DNA of 10,446 bases from Phycisphaerae bacterium (lineage in GTDB: Bacteria > Planctomycetota > Phycisphaerae > Phycisphaerales > UBA1924), in NCBI GenBank assembly GCA_016794945.1, contig JAEUIX010000092.1, positions 1 through 10,446 of the forward strand. The letters are read 5' to 3'. The notes under the pieces are model-generated. The model did not search any database. It was not told where the DNA came from and saw only the letters and a list, made by a program, of their open reading frames with translations. A program made the position numbers and the translations under genes. Below are positions 7,006 through 10,446 of this stretch, in pieces. Within the stretch, counting starts at the first letter, position 1. Every line of letters begins with the position of its first letter.

Positions 7006-7694
7006 GTGCCCTCCCCCGCCCCGGGTGCGGCACCGCGGAGCGACGCCAGGCCGGCCATGGAGAAGTCCGTGATCGCGTCCGCCAGCACCCGCCGGCCCGT
7101 CGCGTCCAGCGCCACGGCCGGCTGCAGCCCGGCGATGGCGACCCGAGCGTGCTTGTAGAACTGGCACTGGGCGACCACCGCGTACGCCGCGCGACGCACC
7201 GAAACCGCGTCGGGCCCCGGCCCCACCACGCGCCGGATGACGCGCTCGAGCCGCTCGAACTGCGGCCTGAGGTACTTGTCGGCCAGGCCGTCCATCAGGC
7301 CGCTGGGCTCGATCAGCTCCCGGAACATCAGCTTGCCCTGCCAGGGCGGGCGCTCCTCGTCCAGCATGCGCTCCAGGTACATCGCCACGAACCGGCGCAG
7401 CTGCTCGCGCGCCGGCGCTTCGTCCTCGACCGTCGGCACCGGGTAGCGCTGCGCCGAGTCCAGCGCCGCGTACTGCAGCGCCTCCTTGTACAGGTTCGCC
7501 TTGTCGCCGAAGTGGTAGTTCACGGCGGCGATGTTCGCCCGGGCACGCCGGCAGATGTCGCGGATGGTCGCGTCGCGGAAGCCGCGATCGGCGAATTCCT
7601 CCCCCGCGGCGACGAGCAGCCGCATCCGCGTCTCGGGCCCCTTGACCGAGCGCCGGCGGCCGGGCTGCGCAGGTTCGCTGGTGTGCTTGGCCAT
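7002..7694 (-). CDS. TetR-family repressor with CecR/DUF1956-type C-terminal domain, copy 2
   Basis: This 230-residue regulator has a TetR helix-turn-helix domain at about residues 24-70 (TIRDICRRARANIAAVNYHFGDKANLY). The NIAAVNYHFGDK form is typical of the CecR (formerly YbiH) group. The C-terminal half fits DUF1956/CecR_C: GKLMFRELIEPSGLMDGL (120-137), a LRPQFERLERVI stretch and VVAQCQFYKHAR (173-184). In E. coli the CecR gene adjoins the ybhGFSR HlyD/ABC exporter, which matches this setting. ATG at 7694 is preceded by GGGGA; a TTG nine codons upstream would lie within the predicted operator, so I rejected it. The stop overlaps the permease GTG start by four bases. It is not a copy of the other TetR here: the two belong to different C-terminal subgroups. 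Autoregulation through the 16-bp palindrome upstream is likely. Confidence 0.92.
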   Translation of the reverse strand: MAKHTSEPAQPGRRRSVKGPETRMRLLVAAGEEFADRGFRDATIRDICRRARANIAAVNYHFGDKANLYKEALQYAALDSAQRYPVPTVEDEAPAREQLRRFVAMYLERMLDEERPPWQGKLMFRELIEPSGLMDGLADKYLRPQFERLERVIRRVVGPGPDAVSVRRAAYAVVAQCQFYKHARVAIAGLQPAVALDATGRRVLADAITDFSMAGLASLRGAAPGAGEGT

Positions 7695-7711
7695 CGACGG
7701 TTCCCCGTGGG

Positions 7712-7739
7712 ATCGTATCAAACGCGCGTTTGAAGTCCA
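7712..7739 (-). promoter_or_regulatory. Predicted promoter of the TetR-2/permease-2 unit
   Basis: On the minus strand TGGACT (7739-7734) and TACGAT (7717-7712) are separated by exactly 16 bases, all of them the palindrome at 7718-7733. Each box matches four of six consensus positions. The -35 box is nearly the same as that of the other TetR promoter (TGGACG). The start near 7705 would give a leader of only about 11 bases before the ATG. Confidence 0.55.
7718..7733. promoter_or_regulatory. Predicted operator for TetR copy 2 (perfect 16-bp palindrome)
   Basis: TCAAACGCGCGTTTGA is a perfect palindrome with eight-base arms and no spacer, the usual size for a TetR-family dimer site. It fills the whole gap between the predicted -35 and -10 boxes, so a bound repressor would exclude RNA polymerase. 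It also lies about 100 bases upstream of the divergent peptidase gene and could affect that promoter. Confidence 0.85.
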
Positions 7740-7758
7740 GCGGTGTTGGGCCCGCCCT

Positions 7759-7773
7759 CGGCCCGACGGGCCG
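7759..7773. repeat. 15-bp palindrome in the divergent intergenic region
   Basis: CGGCCCG and CGGGCCG form seven-base arms around a single A7766. It lies between the TetR-2 promoter and the divergent peptidase gene. It could be a protein site or a leader hairpin, but all arm bases are G or C, so chance is a real alternative in this composition. Confidence 0.3.
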
Positions 7774-7831
7774 CGCCGCCGGGCGCATCTCTACGATCAA
7801 CGCGGCCAGATTCCCGGCCACGGAGCGTTGC

Positions 7832-9331
7832 ATGCCCCCATCCCGACGTGCGTTGATCCAGTCGAGCGCCCGCGCCGCGGCGCTGTCCGCCGCGATGCTG
7901 GCCGGGTGCGTTTCGGACCGCGCGGCCGCGCCGGCCGGTCCGACGCCGGCTCCCGCGGCGGAACGCGACGCCGCCGAGCGGGCCAAGGACCTTGCGTCGT
8001 TCGACCAGGTGTGGACCACGGTCCGCGACCAGCACTACGACCCGGCGCTCAACGGGGTGGATTGGGAGAAAGCGCGTGCCGAACTGCGGCCGCGGGTCGA
8101 ATCGGCCCGTGATCGGGAGCAGGCCCGCGACGCGATGCGCGAGCTGCTGGCGCGCCTGGGCCAGTCGCACTTCGCGGTGCTGCCCGCCGACGCGTACGAA
8201 GCGCCCGAGGCGGCGCCGGCGCGGCGCGCAGCGCCGATCGGCGACGGTGCGCAGCACGCGGGCGCACCGGGCTCGCAGGCCGGCGTGCCGACTGCCGGTG
8301 CGTGGGCCGCCGGCAGCGCCGTGCCGCGCCCGGGAGAAGGCGAGACGGGCGTCCGCGTGCGGATGATCGACGGCCAGCCGATCGTCGCGGCGGTGGACCC
8401 CCGGAGCCTGGCGCACCACGCCGGGGTGCGGCCGGGCTGGCGGCTGGTGCGCATCGGCGGTCGCGAGGTCGCGCCCGTGCTGGAGCGCCTGGCCAAAGCG
8501 GCGCCCGAGCCGCGCACGCTCCCGACGATGCAGGCCATGGCCCTGGAGTCTCGCCTGGCGACCGACGCGGGCGGCAGCGTCTGGGCCACCTTCGAGGACG
8601 GCGCCGGCCGCGAGTTCGACGTCGCCGTGCCGAGCGGCACGCCCCGCGGCAACGCCTCGAAGATGATGAACCTGCCGGAGACGCACGTTCGCCTGGACGA
8701 CCGCTGGCTGGACGGACGCGTCGGCTACATCAGCCTCAACATCTTCCTCGACCCCGCCCGCGTGATGGACGCGTTCGGCAAGGCCGTCGAGCGGTTCCGC
8801 GACGGCGGGGCTCGCGGGCTGGTGATCGACCTGCGCGGCAACCCGGGCGGCGTGGGGGCGATGGCCATGGGCATGGGCGGGTGGTTCGTCGAACAGCCCA
8901 ACCTGCGCCTGGGCGAGATGATCACGCGGGCGGGCCGGCTGAAGTTCGTGCTCAACCCACGGTTGGAGCCGTACACCGGTCCGCTGGCGGTGCTGGTGGA
9001 CGAGTGCTCGGCCAGCACGTCGGAGATCCTTGCCGGCGGGCTGAAGGACATCGGGCGCGCCCGGATCTTCGGCGTGACCACCCCGGGCATGGCGCTACCG
9101 TCGATGATCGTCCCGTTGCCCAACGGCGACCGCTTTCAGTATGCCTTTGCCAACTACATCAGCGCGGGAGGCAAACCCCTGGAGGCCTCCGGCGTCACTC
9201 CCGATGAGCCCTCGGGCCTCAGCCGGGCCGCCCTGCTGGCCGGGCAGGACCCGGTGCTGGCCGCGGCCGTGGCCTGGATCGCGTCAGCCCCGGGCGGCGG
9301 GGCGCGGCCGACCCCCGCGGGCAGCCCCTGA
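7832..9331 (+). CDS. S41-family peptidase, PDZ-containing lipoprotein
   Basis: This 499-residue protein is likely membrane-anchored outside the cytoplasm. ATG at 7832 has GGAG upstream and a lipoprotein signal ending LAGC (Cys26). An Ala/Pro linker leads to an N-terminal helical domain with LGQSHFAVLP (109-118). A low-complexity Ala/Gly/Pro stretch (about 123-170) precedes a PDZ domain (about 174-222, with LAHHAGVRPGWRLVRIGG). The catalytic core begins near 285 (GYISLNIF, VIDLRGNPGG). Its nucleophile motif is ECSASTSEILAGGLKD, with S395 as the expected serine by comparison with Prc. The Lys of CtpA/Prc enzymes is replaced by Met420 (TTPGM). S112-H113, S395 and E451 could instead form a tricorn-like Ser-His-Ser-Glu set. 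It is transcribed divergently from TetR-2 and independently of the exporter. Its target is unknown; envelope protein processing is the usual role. Confidence 0.92.
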   Translation: MPPSRRALIQSSARAAALSAAMLAGCVSDRAAAPAGPTPAPAAERDAAERAKDLASFDQVWTTVRDQHYDPALNGVDWEKARAELRPRVESARDREQARDAMRELLARLGQSHFAVLPADAYEAPEAAPARRAAPIGDGAQHAGAPGSQAGVPTAGAWAAGSAVPRPGEGETGVRVRMIDGQPIVAAVDPRSLAHHAGVRPGWRLVRIGGREVAPVLERLAKAAPEPRTLPTMQAMALESRLATDAGGSVWATFEDGAGREFDVAVPSGTPRGNASKMMNLPETHVRLDDRWLDGRVGYISLNIFLDPARVMDAFGKAVERFRDGGARGLVIDLRGNPGGVGAMAMGMGGWFVEQPNLRLGEMITRAGRLKFVLNPRLEPYTGPLAVLVDECSASTSEILAGGLKDIGRARIFGVTTPGMALPSMIVPLPNGDRFQYAFANYISAGGKPLEASGVTPDEPSGLSRAALLAGQDPVLAAAVAWIASAPGGGARPTPAGSP

Positions 9332-9429
9332 TCGCGGGCCCCGGGCGCCGCGTCCGAAAGGGGCCGCCGTCCGAACCCAGCAATAATCGCCCGGCCCGCC
9401 ACGGAACGCGGGAGGCGTACGGATAGACG

Positions 9430-9447
9430 GCCCGCCGCGCGGCGGGC
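9430..9447. repeat. Perfect 18-bp GC palindrome in the intergenic region
   Basis: GCCCGCCGCGCGGCGGGC is perfectly self-complementary and can form a seven-base-pair stem with a GCGC loop. It lies about 100 bases after the peptidase stop and 44 bases before the next start codon. No T-run follows, so it is more likely a leader hairpin of the LolA-like gene or a weak stop signal. The rest of the 160-base gap shows no clear promoter; AATAAT at 9382-9387 is a possible -10 box without a matching -35. Confidence 0.35.
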
Positions 9448-9491
9448 GGTGAATCGACGGACCGAATTCCCTTCTCACTCAGGAGCGATCG

Positions 9492-10352
9492 ATGGCAGCG
9501 AACACGTGGCGGCGGTGGATGATGAGCGCGGCGGCGGTGGCGACCCTGGCCGGCGCCGGGCTGGCCCAGCCGGCGGACAAACCGGCCGACAAGCCGGCGG
9601 AGAAGCCGGCGGCGCCCGCGGCGAACCTGCCCAAGGCGGCCGACATCCTGAACACGTACATCGAGAAGACCGGCGGCAAGGCGGCGTACGAGAAGATCAA
9701 GAGCCGCAGCGTCAAGGCCAAGATGAAGATGGACCCGATGGGCATGACGGCGACGCTGACGATCCTCCAGGCGACGCCGACGAAGATGCTGGTGCAGACC
9801 GAGATCGAGGGCCTGGGCGCGGTCGAGCAGGGGACCGACGGCACGCTGGCGTGGGAGAAGAGCCCGATGAGCGGCCCGCGTCTGCTCGAGGGCAGCGAGA
9901 AGGCCACGTTCATGCGTCAGGCGACGCTGAACAGCGAGATCATGTGGGACAAGCTGTACACCCGGGCCGAGACGGTCGGCGAGGACACGGTGGACGGCAA
10001 GGCCTGCTGGAAGATCGCGCTGACCACGCCGGAGAAGGACACGATCCACCAGTGGTTCGACAAGGCCACCGGCCTGATGGTCAAGATGTCCATGAAGATG
10101 CAGAGCCAGATGGGCGAGCTCGAGGCCGAGTCGATGGTCGGCGACTACAAGAAGGTCGGCGACCTGCTGCTGCCCCACAGCACGGTGGTCAAGGTGATGG
10201 GGATCACCCAGACGCTGACCACCGAGAAGATCGAGCACAACACCGATATCCCCGCCGACAAGTTCAAGGCGCCCGAGGACATCGTCAAGCTCGCCGAGAA
10301 GTCCAAGCAGCCCGAGAAGAAGGACGACGCCCCCAAGCCCCAGGGCAAGTGA
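9492..10352 (+). CDS. Secreted LolA-like (outer-membrane lipoprotein-sorting fold) protein
   Basis: This 286-residue protein has an AGGAG ribosome site eight bases before its ATG. A Sec signal peptide (RRW then a hydrophobic run, cleavage probably near GLA-QP, residue 25) is followed by a PADK-type repeat linker (27-40). The mature part reads as a LolA/LolB-like half-barrel. It has alternating strands such as VKAKMKMDPMGMTATLTILQATPTKMLVQTEI in several pieces, DGTLAWEKSP (116-125) and CWKIALTT (172-179). Further strands are HQWFDKATGLMVKM (186-199), GDYKKVGDLLLPHSTVVKV (217-235) and LTTEKIEHNTDIPADKFKAP (242-261). This last pattern, ending in a D-F/P-x-x-F-x-P-like motif, is common in such proteins. 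A charged Lys/Pro tail ends it. The strongly charged Met/Lys-rich barrel lacks obvious active-site residues, so binding of a lipid or lipoprotein is possible but unproven. It has its own leader and terminator and appears monocistronic. Confidence 0.85.
   Translation: MAANTWRRWMMSAAAVATLAGAGLAQPADKPADKPAEKPAAPAANLPKAADILNTYIEKTGGKAAYEKIKSRSVKAKMKMDPMGMTATLTILQATPTKMLVQTEIEGLGAVEQGTDGTLAWEKSPMSGPRLLEGSEKATFMRQATLNSEIMWDKLYTRAETVGEDTVDGKACWKIALTTPEKDTIHQWFDKATGLMVKMSMKMQSQMGELEAESMVGDYKKVGDLLLPHSTVVKVMGITQTLTTEKIEHNTDIPADKFKAPEDIVKLAEKSKQPEKKDDAPKPQGK
9570..9611 (+). repeat. 12-bp tandem repeat encoding a PADK/PAEK linker
   Basis: Three 12-base units (9570-9581, 9582-9593, 9594-9605) encode PADK, PADK and PAEK, and a partial fourth encodes PA. 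They lie just after the predicted signal cleavage site. The units differ at third codon positions, so the repeat is old enough to have drifted. It probably makes a flexible charged linker. Confidence 0.75.
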
Positions 10353-10405
10353 CCGCGATCCCGGGCGGGGCACGCCCGGCGCGACCGATCCTTGTGCAAC
10401 AACCG

Positions 10406-10446
10406 CGCGGCCCCCGGACCATCCCGGGGGCCGCGTTTCGTTTCGG
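10406..10446 (+). terminator. Rho-independent terminator of the LolA-like gene
   Basis: CGCGGCCCCCGG (10406-10417) pairs perfectly with CCGGGGGCCGCG (10424-10435) around a six-base loop. The stem is 12 base pairs, and TTTCGTTTCGG follows. It lies 54 bases after the stop codon. The T-run is interrupted but good for DNA of this GC content. It could also act on a convergent gene beyond the window only if a T-run existed on the other strand, which I do not see. Confidence 0.85.

Noticed and set aside
7792..7797. TACGAT as a -10 box for the peptidase gene
   Set aside because: No acceptable -35 box lies 15-19 bases upstream. The region is nearly all G and C, so I cannot support a promoter from one six-base match.
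9492..10352. LolA-like protein as the periplasmic partner of the two FtsX-fold permeases, making a Lol-type lipoprotein release system
   Set aside because: The permease operon already has a fusion protein and an outer-membrane channel, which mark an exporter. The LolA-like gene is on the other strand with its own terminator, separated by the peptidase gene, so nothing but proximity supports the link.
9219..10373. Long minus-strand open frame of about 384 codons opposite the LolA-like gene
   Set aside because: It is antisense to a gene with a good ribosome site, signal peptide and terminator. Its Leu/Arg/His/Gly-rich product looks like a shadow frame.
1..10446. Signs of a mobile element, phage, CRISPR array, tRNA or rRNA
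   Set aside because: I found no transposase or integrase motifs, no regularly spaced repeats, no terminal inverted repeats and no tRNA-like cloverleaf. Base composition and codon use look even throughout.

Overview
The window is uniformly very GC-rich and densely coded. It comes from a Gram-negative (two-membrane) bacterium: it encodes an outer-membrane efflux lipoprotein, a second lipoprotein with a clear lipobox, and a periplasmic LolA-like protein. GC content, Ala/Pro-rich tails and this gene mix would fit Planctomycetota (perhaps the Phycisphaerae). That placement is a guess from style, not from a marker gene.

Layout. (1) 1-268, plus strand: the last 88 codons of an unrecognised gene, which ends tail to tail with the efflux gene inside a shared CTAG. 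(2) 5708-265, minus strand: an apparent five-gene operon made of a TetR regulator (WHG-type C-terminus), a DevC/MacB-like permease, an ABC ATPase, an HlyD/DevB-type membrane fusion protein and a NodT/TolC-type outer-membrane lipoprotein. Together these form a complete tripartite ABC exporter spanning both membranes. A promoter with a 29-bp nested inverted repeat at its start site precedes it. (3) 7739-5812, minus strand: a second TetR gene (CecR/DUF1956 type) with a second, clearly paralogous permease and no ATPase of its own. Its promoter has a perfect 16-bp palindrome filling the whole -35/-10 spacer. (4) 7832-10352, plus strand, divergent: an S41-family peptidase lipoprotein with a PDZ domain, then a secreted LolA-like protein, closed by a strong intrinsic terminator at the window end.

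How the parts fit. Each TetR gene overlaps its permease by four bases (ATGA or GTGA), so regulator and permease are made together and the regulator probably represses its own unit. Only one ATPase, one fusion protein and one outer-membrane channel are present for two permeases. The simplest reading is that the second permease uses the shared ATPase, either as an alternative homodimer or in a mixed dimer, under a different signal. This is the most interesting idea in the window. The exporter itself is of a known kind, and I see no phage, insertion sequence, CRISPR array, tRNA or rRNA. No gene-free stretch exceeds 300 bases; the longest gaps are about 177, 160 and 137 bases.
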